Shown here: positions 26,884 through 35,881 of the stretch, one piece after another
Layout of the letters: each line of letters opens with the position of its first letter
How positions within the stretch are numbered: the first letter of the stretch is position 1
Assembly: GCF_037974265.1 (NCBI RefSeq)
Contig: NZ_CP150233.1
Coordinates: forward strand, 5,022,001 to 5,086,000
Direction of reading: 5' to 3'
From: Paenibacillus sp. FSL R5-0623
Lineage (GTDB): Bacteria > Bacillota > Bacilli > Paenibacillales > Paenibacillaceae
DNA length: 64,000 bases
Position numbers and translations under genes: made by a program
Notes under the pieces: model-generated
Seen by the model: the letters and a program-made list of their open reading frames with translations, nothing else
Databases searched by the model: none
Told to the model about the DNA's origin: nothing

Positions 26884-27462
26884 CTATTCTTGATTGTGAT
26901 CTAGCCCTTTCCCAAAACAAGTCTTTTGGTTGTATGATTCGAAAAATTCGGAACGAATATCCAGTGTTTTAATAGTGAGTAGATATCCATTTATAGTATT
27001 AGTAATCATTTCAATTTCAGATACACTGTATGAAGTTATATCCATTTTCGAAATGATCACTTGCTTACTAAGCACTTTTGATAAAGAAGAGGTAATTTGT
27101 TTCTTTACATCGTCATTTAAACTTCCAAACTGGAGTACAAGGCTTTCAAGGTCATCCTCGTTACCTTTAATCAAACTGTGGGATTGGATAGCACTATGCT
27201 TTGGAGATGAAGACTTGATAGCATATATCTCAATGATATCATCCATTTTAAATTTAAAGTTTTTACCTTCTTCTGTTTCAACAAATAGGTAGTCTTCCTT
27301 TAATTCTTTAGCAACACCACGGAAAAATTCATCTCGATTATTAACTTTAAATACTACAGAATGTTGTTCTTTAACTGTCATCTCAATAAATTTTCTCTTA
27401 TTCATCATACTATGCAATGTGCCCCCCTCCCCTTTAAAGATAAAGTATTCTATATGAGGCAT
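26884..27462 (-). CDS. Hypothetical protein with small beta-barrel-like segment
   Basis: A 192-residue cytoplasmic protein I do not recognise. The segment 'VVFKVNNRDEFFRGVAKEL' through 'MDDIIEIYAI' (~35-80) alternates strands in the manner of small Sm- or YolD-like barrels; the C-terminal ~100 residues are helical and acidic. The start at 27462 has AAAAGGG upstream; an internal ATG at 27408 also follows a GGAGGGG run, but too far away. It is AT-rich compared with neighbours, as is the small membrane protein gene downstream, which suggests an acquired pair. Confidence 0.6.
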   Translation of the reverse strand: MPHIEYFIFKGEGGTLHSMMNKRKFIEMTVKEQHSVVFKVNNRDEFFRGVAKELKEDYLFVETEEGKNFKFKMDDIIEIYAIKSSSPKHSAIQSHSLIKGNEDDLESLVLQFGSLNDDVKKQITSSLSKVLSKQVIISKMDITSYSVSEIEMITNTINGYLLTIKTLDIRSEFFESYNQKTCFGKGLDHNQE

Positions 27463-27500
27463 GTTATTCCCTTTTCATTAAATTAACAGCCCATTAGCTG

Positions 27501-27529
27501 AAAAACAGCCGACTATTTAGCCGGCTGTC
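27501..27529 (-). terminator. Terminator of cyclase gene
   Basis: acagccg(a)cta / tag(c)cggctgt hairpin followed on the minus strand by TTTTT. It lies 64 bp beyond the cyclase stop and is also part of a partial palindromic repeat. Confidence 0.7.
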
Positions 27530-27592
27530 TACTTGAGTATCATTATGAGTTCTGTGCCTGATTTATCTATTTCAGCTTTGATCTACCTCGTT

Positions 27593-28330
27593 TTACGGCA
27601 AAATGGCAAAAGACCGGACTGGGAAACCAGAAGCTTTCTCCGCTTTGGGTACAATATTGAAAATAACAGCGCCCTTAGCCGGCACCTGATCCAGGTTTGT
27701 TAACAGCTCGACCTGATATGTATCCTGGGCAAGTACATAATATTCTGCCAGAAGTGCTCCATTCTTCTGATAATCCACCGCTGAATCCGTGTCAAAGGTT
27801 TCATGCCCAATGGCTTGTACTTTTCTCTCCTCAAATAAAAACATGAGCGCACTAACCGACCATCCGGGCGCATGACTGTTGCCCTTATCATCCTTGTTAT
27901 CAAATGCTTCATGGTTAGGCCAGCGTTTGCTCCAATCGGTACGTAAGGCTACAAAGCTTCCAGCTTCAATCACGCCATGCTGTCTTTCAAATTCAAGAAT
28001 ATGCTCCACATCCAGTGTGAAATCCGGATTGTTCTCTACTTCGGCAGACTGGTCAATGACCACAAGCGGGAGCACAAGCTCCTTCAAACCTAGTTCATCC
28101 AGATACCGGGTATCCCGAACGAAGTGGATCGGCGCATCAAGATGTGTCCCGTATTGACCCGGGAACTTGAAGCTCTGGGCAAAGAAACCCTGATTGTGAT
28201 CAAACAGTGTATCGAATTGTGCTGCCTCAAAAGCTGAAAAATGTGGAGAGCCTGGACCAAACGTATGGGTCAGATCCACCCATTTCTTTTCTTTTAACAA
28301 TTGAATGGCTTGAATGAGTTCGTTGGACAT
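27593..28330 (-). CDS. Cyclase-family metal-dependent hydrolase
   Basis: A 245-residue cytoplasmic hydrolase of the cyclase/kynurenine-formamidase family. Metal ligands appear in 'GTHLDAPIHF' and the later 'GHETFDTDSA'; 'WVDLTHTFGPGSPHF' is the family's typical opening. It probably opens an amide or ester ring or N-formyl group; the substrate is unknown because no pathway genes adjoin. GAGGTGAT before the ATG at 28330 sets the start; 28348 is a longer in-frame option without support. Confidence 0.87.
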   Translation of the reverse strand: MSNELIQAIQLLKEKKWVDLTHTFGPGSPHFSAFEAAQFDTLFDHNQGFFAQSFKFPGQYGTHLDAPIHFVRDTRYLDELGLKELVLPLVVIDQSAEVENNPDFTLDVEHILEFERQHGVIEAGSFVALRTDWSKRWPNHEAFDNKDDKGNSHAPGWSVSALMFLFEERKVQAIGHETFDTDSAVDYQKNGALLAEYYVLAQDTYQVELLTNLDQVPAKGAVIFNIVPKAEKASGFPVRSFAILP

Positions 28331-28443
28331 CCTAATCACCTCATGCACAAAATGGAATAAATTTCTCCTATTATATCTTATTCCACTACAATTGGGGAGC
28401 AGTCCCTTATTAGTTCTTAGGGCTGTTAATTTTCAAATTTAAA

Positions 28444-28474
28444 AACTTCACTGACCGTAGATGTCAGTGAAGTT
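28444..28474. promoter_or_regulatory. 12-bp perfect inverted repeat before DJ-1/PfpI gene
   Basis: aacttcactgac and gtcagtgaagtt with a seven-base centre, in the gap between divergent genes. It could be an operator or a leader hairpin of the gene starting at 28527. Confidence 0.5.
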
Positions 28475-28526
28475 AATTTATAATACAAAAGTAATCCATT
28501 CAATCATGAAAACAAAAGGAGCATGT

Positions 28527-29165
28527 ATGATGCAAACAAAGAACGTATATCTATATGTATTTGATACGATGGCAGACTGGGAGGTAGGATATCTAACTGC
28601 TGAATTGAACTCGGGAAGGTATTTCAGGAAAGAGATCCAGCCTTTACAGGTCGTAACCGTAGGCGTGGATAAACATCCGGTAACTACCATGGGCGGATTG
28701 AACATCCTTCCTCATATTTCTATTGATGAATGTACATTGAAAGGTGACGACGTCATCATTCTTCCAGGAGGAAACACCTGGATGGACACCATCCATGATC
28801 CCCTATTAAAAAAAGTTGCTGCCTCTATAGAAGAGGGTACGGTTATTGCGGCGATTTGCGGTGCGACAGTTGCACTTGCAAAAATAGGGATACTGGATTC
28901 CAGACAACATACAAGCAATGATTTAGAATACCTGAAGATGATATGCCCAGATTATACTGGAGACACCTATTATGTAACGGAGCCTGCAGTAACCGATGGA
29001 AATATAGTTACTGCATCTGGAATAGCTCCGTTAGAATTTACGATGCATGTGTTGAAGCTATTGAATGTCTATACACCAGAAACATTACAGGCCTGGTTCA
29101 ATCTGTATCAGACTCATGAGTCCAAATACTTCTACCAGTTAATGAATTCTATTGCACCTGAATAA
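28527..29165 (+). CDS. DJ-1/PfpI-family protein
   Basis: A 212-residue cytoplasmic protein of the type-1 glutamine-amidotransferase-like DJ-1/PfpI family. The nucleophile elbow is 'IAAICGATVALAK' (Cys ~112), preceded by 'DDVIILPGGNTWM'. Members act as glyoxalases, chaperones or proteases; which applies is not readable here. AAAGGAG is five bases before the ATG at 28527. It converges with the following oxidoreductase gene and the two coding regions overlap by 17 bp at their 3' ends. Confidence 0.87.
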   Translation: MMQTKNVYLYVFDTMADWEVGYLTAELNSGRYFRKEIQPLQVVTVGVDKHPVTTMGGLNILPHISIDECTLKGDDVIILPGGNTWMDTIHDPLLKKVAASIEEGTVIAAICGATVALAKIGILDSRQHTSNDLEYLKMICPDYTGDTYYVTEPAVTDGNIVTASGIAPLEFTMHVLKLLNVYTPETLQAWFNLYQTHESKYFYQLMNSIAPE

Positions 29166-30075
29166 CCAGTTTCCCGCGGGTATGATGGGTTTCACTCTTC
29201 TCATGTGCTTCACGTACTCCCTGTTGAGTTAGCGGGTACGTTCCATCAATAATCGATTTGAGCTTGCCTTCCGCAGCCAGTTCAGCCAGCTGATCCAGTT
29301 GATCCCCTTTGGGCTCCATCATGAAGACGTTGGCCGTTACTCCTGCTTCCTTGGCAAGCTTCTCATCCGGTTGTTCCACCAAGGACACGAGATGTCCGCC
29401 AGACTTTAACACCTTGAAGCTGTCGCGCTGAATATCACCGCCCATGGTGTCCAGTACAACATCATAACCGGAGAGAATCTCCGAGAAATCTTCTTTTTTA
29501 TAGTTGATAAAATGATCCACACCCAACGAGCGAAGCAACGCTTCGTTTGATTCACTTGCCGTGGAAGCCACTTCAGCGCCTAGGGACTTGGCGATCTGAA
29601 TGGCATATGTTCCCACACCACCTGCACCAGCATGAATGAGTACCTTCTGCCCTTTGCCTAAACGTCCATGATCCACAAGGGCTTGCCAAGCCGTCATCGC
29701 AGCCAGCGGGATCGCTGCCGCTTCCTCGAAACTCAGTTGCTCCGGTATACGGGCTATAATGTCTGCATCAACAGCAACATATTCTGCATAGGTTCCGAAT
29801 TGACGCGGACGCGCAAATACCCGATCACCTTCTCTGAACCGCGTGACATTGGAACCTGCTTCAGCCACAATACCCGCAACATCGCCGCCCAGAATCAACG
29901 GAAAATTCTCCGCTGCTTCTTTCATATCCCCTTGTCTGATTTTGAAGTCTACCGGATTCACCGACGTGGCATGCGTTCGGATTAACACCTGATTCACTCC
30001 ACATCTTGGCTTGGCTACTTCCTGTTCCTTCAATTGTTCCGCCCCACCAAATTCCTCAATCACAATTGCCTTCAT
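29149..30075 (-). CDS. NADP-dependent quinone-type oxidoreductase
   Basis: A 308-residue medium-chain dehydrogenase of the zinc-free quinone-reductase group. It has the N-terminal GroES-like 'MKAIVIEEFGGAEQLKEQEV', then a Rossmann fold with 'VLIHAGAGGVGTYAIQIAKS'. No catalytic-zinc Cys/His set is seen. The start at 30075 matches the family's usual 'MKA(I/V)' opening; the frame is open to 30141. Its 3' end overlaps the convergent DJ-1/PfpI gene. It may detoxify enones or quinones. Confidence 0.9.
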   Translation of the reverse strand: MKAIVIEEFGGAEQLKEQEVAKPRCGVNQVLIRTHATSVNPVDFKIRQGDMKEAAENFPLILGGDVAGIVAEAGSNVTRFREGDRVFARPRQFGTYAEYVAVDADIIARIPEQLSFEEAAAIPLAAMTAWQALVDHGRLGKGQKVLIHAGAGGVGTYAIQIAKSLGAEVASTASESNEALLRSLGVDHFINYKKEDFSEILSGYDVVLDTMGGDIQRDSFKVLKSGGHLVSLVEQPDEKLAKEAGVTANVFMMEPKGDQLDQLAELAAEGKLKSIIDGTYPLTQQGVREAHEKSETHHTRGKLVIQVQ

Positions 30076-30270
30076 TAGAGATCCCAGCCTTTCCATTGGA
30101 TTATCGTTATGCTCTCCTCCATCATTACCCTTTCCCAGCAATCACTTGACCTATTCATTCAAAATTCACAACAATCTGAGATTCGCAAGCCAATTCAACA
30201 ATCGTGATATAATGTCGATTAGCGATGAAGTTAAATCTTAACCCAATAACTGAACAAGCGAGGTAACACG

Positions 30271-31149
30271 ATGGAAGTAGAAGTAAGTACATTACATGCA
30301 TTTTCGGATCAGGCTCATGGCGGAAACCCCGCAGGTGTTGTTTTACAAGCAGCTCATTTGTCTGAAACCCAGATGCAGGAGATTGCCAGACAAGTCGGTT
30401 TTTCAGAGACTGCATTTGTTATGCCGTCGGATCAGGCTGATTTCAAAGTGCGTTATTTCACCCCAAGTGATGAAGTCGATCTATGTGGACATGCCACAAT
30501 TGCATTATTTTATCTAATGAAGACACAGCAGCTCGTTAATGTTGGTACATATACACTGGAGACACTGGCCGGAATTCTTAAAGTTGATATCGAAGTCAAT
30601 GGAGAAATCTATCTGTCTCAGACGTTGCCGGAGTTTGGGGAGATCGTGGATCGACAGCAGATTGCCGATTCGTTACGTATTTCTATGGGGGATTTGCATG
30701 CTGAACTACCTGTACAGATTGTGTCTACCGGGCTACCTGATATCATGATAGCCGTTAAAGATATTGATGTTCTAAACAAAATTGATCCTGACTTCCAGCG
30801 TATCACTGAAATAAGCAAGGCTCATCATACCATAGGTTATCACGTGTTTACACTCAAATCAGATGATATGGACGTTCTGGCAGAATGCCGTAATTTTGCA
30901 CCGCTTTATGATATACCGGAAGAGAGCGCGACGGGCACATCCAATGGTGCAATGCTCTGTTATTTATCCCAGTACAACCAGCTTACAGATCCTCATCTTC
31001 ACACGTACACGATCAGACAAGGGTATACCATGAACCGCCCCTCCGAGATCCGAGCCAGATTAACGCTGGGCAGCTCTAATGAAATCACACAGATTCAGGT
31101 TGGCGGTAATGCAATTCATATCGAAAACATTCAAATACACCTCCCTTAA
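30271..31149 (+). CDS. PhzF-family isomerase-like protein
   Basis: A 292-residue cytoplasmic protein of the PhzF/diaminopimelate-epimerase fold. Diagnostic parts are 'HGGNPAGVVL' at the start, the 'GFSETAFV' strand with its acidic residue, 'DLCGHATIALF' and 'EESATGTSNGAMLCY'. PhzF proteins isomerise enamine/enol substrates; members outside phenazine clusters have unknown substrates. No phenazine genes are near. It has its own terminator. Confidence 0.9.
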   Translation: MEVEVSTLHAFSDQAHGGNPAGVVLQAAHLSETQMQEIARQVGFSETAFVMPSDQADFKVRYFTPSDEVDLCGHATIALFYLMKTQQLVNVGTYTLETLAGILKVDIEVNGEIYLSQTLPEFGEIVDRQQIADSLRISMGDLHAELPVQIVSTGLPDIMIAVKDIDVLNKIDPDFQRITEISKAHHTIGYHVFTLKSDDMDVLAECRNFAPLYDIPEESATGTSNGAMLCYLSQYNQLTDPHLHTYTIRQGYTMNRPSEIRARLTLGSSNEITQIQVGGNAIHIENIQIHLP

Positions 31150-31161
31150 TGGGAGGTGTTT
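31138..31161 (+). terminator. Terminator overlapping PhzF stop
   Basis: acctccc / gggaggt hairpin overlapping the stop codon, followed by GTTTT on the plus strand. Confidence 0.65.
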
Positions 31162-31205
31162 TACGTACGTAGGATATGAGAATTATGTACTTGAATGATC
31201 TTAAA

Positions 31206-32153
31206 TCATTGAATTTGTTGTAAAAATCGTAGTACCGCTACCTCCAACTGGTTCAGCCCTGGCTGCTCTATAGGAAAATGGCCTGCCCCTTCCAAGATCA
31301 CACATTCCTTGTCCACCACCAGACGATCAAAAAAAGATTGGCTGAACCTGATCGGTGTCATGGGGTCCAGTTCAGGGTGAACCAACAGGACCGGACACTG
31401 GTTGAACTGTTCCGGGCTTACCTCCGGTTTTTTATTAAGGAATGTTCTTAATAATTCCAACGGAATACGTGTAGCTGCCGCTTGTGGATCATCCATAATA
31501 AGCCGGGTTAAGTCCTTGTTATTGGTAATCAGTTGCATTCGGGATACCTGTTTGACCGAAATAGGTACATGATCCAGCAGACCAGGGAACAGATCCATCA
31601 TCCGTTTTCCCGCCCGGCTTACCAGACGATTCGGCGCAAGCTGATCACGCATTTCCGGGTTACTCGTATCTACAAATGTAGTTGCAATCAAACCCTTAAC
31701 ACGCTTGCTGCGTGCACTAGTGTGATAGGCAAGCATACCTCCGATACTACTTCCCAATACAACGATTGGCTTGTCGTCTTTTTTGTATTCCCGTTCGATG
31801 AGTGACACAAGCAGCTCTATCCATAGTTCGTAGTTGATACGTGTACCAGACATTGCGTAACTTAACCCATACGGTGGAAGATCTGGCGACACCACCTCGT
31901 ATCCATGCCGCTGCAACATACGGGCATACGGAGCAAGCAACCTGCCATTGCCTCCCGCCCCATGAATGAATAGGATTTTGATTGAAGACTCCGGCGCAGG
32001 TAAACGATCGATATGCAGATGAACCCCATTTGACTCCCACCACTCTTCCTCAGGAACCGTATGCTCCCCTAACCTCACTTCTTCCGGGAAAAAGGCCTGA
32101 TATTGTTTCCAATAGGGATGTGTTGTCTGATAGGAAGGCAAACTTTTTTTCAT
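31206..32153 (-). CDS. Alpha/beta hydrolase
   Basis: A 315-residue cytoplasmic alpha/beta hydrolase. The oxyanion loop is 'ILFIHGAGGNGRLL', the nucleophile elbow 'IVVLGSSIGGMLAY' (Ser ~155), and the closing His is in 'LEGAGHFPIEQP'. Substrate is unknown; lipase or esterase activity is typical. The start at 32153 follows GAGGAG by eleven bases, a little long; the frame is open to 32267. A terminator for the upstream expansin lies just before it, so it is transcribed separately. Confidence 0.88.
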   Translation of the reverse strand: MKKSLPSYQTTHPYWKQYQAFFPEEVRLGEHTVPEEEWWESNGVHLHIDRLPAPESSIKILFIHGAGGNGRLLAPYARMLQRHGYEVVSPDLPPYGLSYAMSGTRINYELWIELLVSLIEREYKKDDKPIVVLGSSIGGMLAYHTSARSKRVKGLIATTFVDTSNPEMRDQLAPNRLVSRAGKRMMDLFPGLLDHVPISVKQVSRMQLITNNKDLTRLIMDDPQAAATRIPLELLRTFLNKKPEVSPEQFNQCPVLLVHPELDPMTPIRFSQSFFDRLVVDKECVILEGAGHFPIEQPGLNQLEVAVLRFLQQIQ

Positions 32154-32181
32154 ACGGGTACATTCTCCTCTTTTCGTATAC

Positions 32182-32209
32182 AAAAAAAGCCGTACAGTGT
32201 ACGACTTTT
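32182..32209 (-). terminator. Terminator of expansin gene
   Basis: aaaag(t)cgtaca / tgtacg(g)cttttttt hairpin with a long T-run on the minus strand. Confidence 0.8.
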
Positions 32210-32263
32210 CGTTAGGAATACGTCTATGACCATACTTCTTTTTATAACACCTTCGTATATCTG

Positions 32264-32980
32264 TCAATCGGGAAACTGTACATTGCCCGGTACGATATAT
32301 GCACCGCCTGACCCATCATTAGACAGAGCCGGGATCGTGTCATTTAATACCTGACCGCGAATATCGGTAATACGCACGTTTAGTTTTTCTTTGCCCAGTC
32401 CAGTTCCGAGGAAATGATTATAGTCTTGCTTTTCAAGATTGAGCCACGTACCATCCTTCTGTTTCACTTCGAACTTTAGCACCGGATATTTGTGATTACG
32501 AACCTGAATGGCTGCCCACCACTGACTGCTGCCTTCCTTAATCCGATAGGAGACGTTGCCTTGAATTGGGGCTTTGACCACTTTCCAGCTGATATTGATT
32601 TTGCCTGCCTTTGGGTCACCGATCAGGTTAAAGGCATTCGGTGAGAGATCCAGCGCTCCACTGGCGCCTTCTGGATAGAGATCTGTTACATAGACGGTTG
32701 TTTTGCCTTTAGGACCCTGTACCTCGAGATAGGCTCCCGCTAAAGCGGCTTTGACACCGTTATAATTGAGTTGGAACGGATTAAGTGCAGTAATCTTCAT
32801 GTCCGCCGGGATGGGATCAAGCAACACTGCACCTCCAGAGTAGCCTGAGCCTGTATACGTCGCATAACCCTGATATGTATCGTTCCATGCAGCAGATGCA
32901 GGCAGAGCAAATAATACGAGACTGAGCAACATCCCTGTACCGGCCCATTTTAACCGTTGAAATCTACTTCTCTTGTTCAT
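32264..32980 (-). CDS. Expansin-like secreted protein (EXLX1/YoaJ type)
   Basis: A 238-residue secreted protein. The signal peptide is followed by 'GYATYTGSGYSGGAVLLDP', the barrel domain D1 with the conserved Asp in 'VTDLYPEGASGALDLSPNAF', and a C-terminal CBM63-type domain with surface aromatics ('GSSQWWAAIQVRNHKYPVL'). Bacterial expansins loosen plant cell walls and bind cellulose or peptidoglycan without hydrolysis, and aid root colonisation. Length matches the single-unit bacterial form. It stands alone with its own terminator. Confidence 0.93.
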   Translation of the reverse strand: MNKRSRFQRLKWAGTGMLLSLVLFALPASAAWNDTYQGYATYTGSGYSGGAVLLDPIPADMKITALNPFQLNYNGVKAALAGAYLEVQGPKGKTTVYVTDLYPEGASGALDLSPNAFNLIGDPKAGKINISWKVVKAPIQGNVSYRIKEGSSQWWAAIQVRNHKYPVLKFEVKQKDGTWLNLEKQDYNHFLGTGLGKEKLNVRITDIRGQVLNDTIPALSNDGSGGAYIVPGNVQFPD

Positions 32981-33210
32981 GAGCTATTCCTCCTCGTTCG
33001 TTCTCGTGTACATAGTGCGTTCAACTGCTAGATTTGAATATAACATTATTTTACATAATAACTTCTTATTTTCAATCCCTCTCTACCAAATCACATCTAT
33101 AGTCCTGCCTCTGGACTTGAACATTCACGACCACGCACAAGATATGGATACATACCATAAATTGGTTAAATAGGTACAATAACAAGGCTGTATGGATGGT
33201 GTCCCAGTAA

Positions 33211-33262
33211 TAAAAAAACGCCACACCCGGAGTGATTTCTCTCTCCAAATGGTGTGACGCCT
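33211..33262 (-). terminator. Terminator of khtU operon
   Basis: gcgtcacacc pairs imperfectly with gggtgtggcg, followed on the minus strand by TTTTTTT. Confidence 0.75.
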
Positions 33263-33314
33263 ATTAAGCATTACGGTGAAAATCCCCTGGCTGGCCAGTG
33301 ACAGCCGCACCGGC

Positions 33315-34520
33315 TCATCCTGTTTCCCTTCGTTTCATCCGCTTCCTTAGACGCTCATACTGAGCATAGATCCGCGGAGATTCTTTCGTCAGGATAGGCC
33401 CCAGCACAGCCAGAATTAACACATACAACACGGCAAACGATTGGATGGATGCCATCAGCCCTCCGGCCTTGCCGATGTTTGCCATGATAATGGAGAATTC
33501 CCCCCGCGAGACCAGGGTAAAGCCCACATTCAATGAGGCCTTAGGGCTCATTCCAGCCAGTCTGCCAGCGATCATACCTGCACCATAGTTACTGGCAATC
33601 GTCAGAATAACGGCAATAATCGTCATCCCAACAGCTCCGCCAAGTGAAGCCGGCTCGATGGTCAGGCCAAAACTGAAGAAGAAAATTGCACCAAAAAAAT
33701 CTTTGAAAGGCATGATCTGATGTTCAATCCGACTTACATGTCTTGATTCGCCCAACACAAGCCCCATCATCAATGCTCCAATGGCTTCTGCTACATGCAG
33801 TGTCTCCGAGAAACCAGCCACCAGGAAGAGCAGTGTCATGACGGTAAGCAGAAACAACTCTGATGACTTGATATTCAGTGCCTTATCAATATATTTGATG
33901 CTTTTCCTGCCAATAATCAGGAACAGCACAATAAACAGCAGGGCAGACAGCGATACTAACAGAACACTTAAGAATGAAGTTGCCCCGCTGAGCACAAGCC
34001 CGGTCAGGATGGAGATATGAATCGCGATGAACAAGTCATCAAACATGATCATGCCCATAATAATCTCTGTTTCAGGGTTTGCCGTGCGTTTCAGATCAAC
34101 GAGCACTTTAGCTACAATGGCTGTAGAAGAGCTGGTCATGATCCCGCAGACAACAAGTGTCTCCTGAAGGGGCAGATCCATGAACCACCCCAACAGCAAT
34201 CCAGAGACAAAATTCAGACCAACATAGAACATGCCCCCGGTCAGAATGGCTTTACCAGACTTTAATAACCGGGAGACCGAGAACTCCAAACCCAGATAAA
34301 ATAGCAGAAACAAAATGCCAAGCCTGCCCATAAATTCAATGAAGGTCGAACTTTCGATAAAACGTAAATCCACTATGCCAATCTGTGGTGCATGTGGTCC
34401 AACGGCCATACCAATCAGGATATAGAAAGGAATGACCGAAAATCGTAATCGTGAAGATATCAGCCCAGTAAGTGTAATCAGCGCAACGGCAATTCCCACT
34501 TCGAATATGAGCATATCCAT
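33315..34520 (-). CDS. khtU: Potassium/proton antiporter KhtU-like
   Basis: A 401-residue CPA2-family inner-membrane antiporter with about twelve helices. Typical parts are 'RLGILFLLFYLGLEFSVSRL', 'MTSSSTAIVAKVL' and 'FFFSFGLTIEPASL'. It ends after the membrane domain, lacking a fused TrkA-N domain; regulation comes from the separate KhtT protein encoded 3 bp upstream. By analogy with Bacillus KhtTU it would expel potassium in exchange for protons, controlled by c-di-AMP. It is the third gene of a tightly packed operon. Confidence 0.88.
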   Translation of the reverse strand: MDMLIFEVGIAVALITLTGLISSRLRFSVIPFYILIGMAVGPHAPQIGIVDLRFIESSTFIEFMGRLGILFLLFYLGLEFSVSRLLKSGKAILTGGMFYVGLNFVSGLLLGWFMDLPLQETLVVCGIMTSSSTAIVAKVLVDLKRTANPETEIIMGMIMFDDLFIAIHISILTGLVLSGATSFLSVLLVSLSALLFIVLFLIIGRKSIKYIDKALNIKSSELFLLTVMTLLFLVAGFSETLHVAEAIGALMMGLVLGESRHVSRIEHQIMPFKDFFGAIFFFSFGLTIEPASLGGAVGMTIIAVILTIASNYGAGMIAGRLAGMSPKASLNVGFTLVSRGEFSIIMANIGKAGGLMASIQSFAVLYVLILAVLGPILTKESPRIYAQYERLRKRMKRRETG

Positions 34521-34523
34521 AGG

Positions 34524-35039
34524 CTAAGTCCGTCCATCAGTCAACAATTGTTTGAGATGTTTGATCTGATTCCGTTCACCGGCAACTACAATTGTAGCTC
34601 CAGCGGTAAAAGCATAATCCGGGCCTGGATTAAAATGCTTCTCCTTATCCTTAGTCACAACAGCGAGAATTACGGCGCCCGTTGCCTGACGGATATCCAG
34701 TTCACCAATCGTCATGCCTAAGCTTGCAGCGTGAGGCTCAATCCGTAGCCATTCGATTAACAGACCTTCAAGCATCACTTCACGCTCATCCTGAAACTTC
34801 GGTTTATAGGTCATACCACCAACGATAGCGGCTACCGCCCGGGCTTCATCATCGTCCAGGGTGACAAGAGATACCATATCACCCACCTCTTCTGGCGTAT
34901 CCCCTGACTCCATATGGAATAGGTCACGTCGCTCGTCGTTATGGATCACAATGACCAAATGCTCACCACTACGGGTATGCAGCCAGTATTTACGTCCAAT
35001 GCCTGGTAAGTCTGTCTCTTTAAAGTGCATGATCTGCAC
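34524..35039 (-). CDS. khtT: Antiporter regulatory subunit KhtT-like
   Basis: A 171-residue soluble subunit. The N-terminal half ('FKETDLPGIGRKYWLHTRSG') is the KhtT N-domain, and the C-terminal half ('EWLRIEPHAASLGMTIGELD' to 'AGATIVVAG') is a TrkA-C/RCK-C domain, the c-di-AMP-binding module in characterised KhtT. It gates the adjacent antiporter. Its coding region overlaps the upstream GreA-like gene by 20 bp and lies 3 bp before khtU, so all three are probably translationally coupled. Confidence 0.87.
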   Translation of the reverse strand: MQIMHFKETDLPGIGRKYWLHTRSGEHLVIVIHNDERRDLFHMESGDTPEEVGDMVSLVTLDDDEARAVAAIVGGMTYKPKFQDEREVMLEGLLIEWLRIEPHAASLGMTIGELDIRQATGAVILAVVTKDKEKHFNPGPDYAFTAGATIVVAGERNQIKHLKQLLTDGRT

Positions 35040-35493
35040 CCCCTAGCGCCGGCTCGTTCAAGGTTTCGCTCCTCAGCTCAATCCCCGTAATTCGGATTCT
35101 CATGGAACCTGATGGTGTATGAACAGACCTAACTTCCCCTTTACTGCCAAGCAGTAATTGACTCCCTACTGGAGAGAGGAAGGAAATACGACCCTCATCA
35201 GGATTAGTATCCTCTGGCATGACAATCATGAACGAATCTGACGTATGAAAATCGAGATATTCAAAATCAATATGACTGCCGATCAATACAGCTGAGTCCA
35301 GATCTTCATCAGGACCCAGGAGCAGCTTTTCCACATACTCTGTATATGCGGACAATTGTTTTTCCAATTGTATCCGCTCTGGATCACGCGCATCGAAATA
35401 GGCGTCGAGAAATGTTCTTTTCTCTTCACCGAATGTAAATAGCTGGCTCACCAGCTTCTCTCTGCAATTATGGCGGGAGGTCCTATGGTTCAT
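35020..35493 (-). CDS. GreA/GreB C-terminal-domain protein in kht operon
   Basis: A 157-residue cytoplasmic protein. The N-terminal ~65 residues form a helical segment ('REKLVSQLFTFGEEKRTFLD'). The C-terminal part ('DSAVLIGSHIDFEYL', 'PDEGRISFLSPVGSQLLLGS', 'VHTPSGSMRIRITGIE') matches the FKBP-like GreA/GreB C-domain. The long N-terminal coiled coil that enters the RNA polymerase channel is shortened, so transcript-cleavage activity is doubtful. It occupies the khtS position of the operon and overlaps khtT. GGGGGGG is nine bases before its ATG, and a small leader frame overlaps its start. Confidence 0.78.
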   Translation of the reverse strand: MNHRTSRHNCREKLVSQLFTFGEEKRTFLDAYFDARDPERIQLEKQLSAYTEYVEKLLLGPDEDLDSAVLIGSHIDFEYLDFHTSDSFMIVMPEDTNPDEGRISFLSPVGSQLLLGSKGEVRSVHTPSGSMRIRITGIELRSETLNEPALGGADHAL

Positions 35494-35557
35494 AGTAGAT
35501 TTCCCCCCCTATACAAGCCTTGTTCTCCATGTTGATTGGCATGTTTCTCTTCATCAT
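35483..35557 (-). CDS. Putative 24-codon leader peptide
   Basis: AAAGGAGG eight bases before an ATG opens a 24-codon frame (MMKRNMPINMENKACIGGEI...) that ends 11 bp inside the GreA-like gene in a different frame. The ribosome site is better than that of many full genes here. It may be a leader that couples or modulates translation of the kht operon, or a remnant. Confidence 0.35.
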   Translation of the reverse strand: MMKRNMPINMENKACIGGEIYYEP

Positions 35558-35881
35558 CTTGTTTTCCTCCTTTATATTTTAAAAAGATCCCGGGATACGA
35601 GACCTTCTTACCATCTTACCAAAACTAATATTTTAATCCAGTATATTCGACTAACTTGCTTTTTTATTATCATTTGTGGTCATATCTTCCATTTAATAAC
35701 TTAATTCTTCACATCATATGGTAGATCCATAGAACATTTTAATTACTGCATAAAAAACATTTTATGAATTTTCATCTCGTATTTTTATTTGCTTTCCTGT
35801 ATATTTAACTACAAACTTTTATTCAATTTATGCAAATAAGCCTCTACAGACTTTAACACAATAAAGGAGTGCATCGAAAAA
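35558..35881. other. AT-rich divergent promoter region, kht operon / gdhA
   Basis: A 324-bp gap between two divergent transcription units. It is strongly AT-rich, contains a 10-bp palindrome ATCCCGGGAT (35586-35595) close to the kht side, and AAGGAG before the gdhA GTG. I see no gene, riboswitch or clear -35/-10 pair that I would defend. Confidence 0.5.

Noticed and set aside
35558..35881. Possible c-di-AMP or other riboswitch before the kht operon
   Set aside because: I could not find a conserved aptamer core by eye; only a short palindrome and AT-rich DNA.
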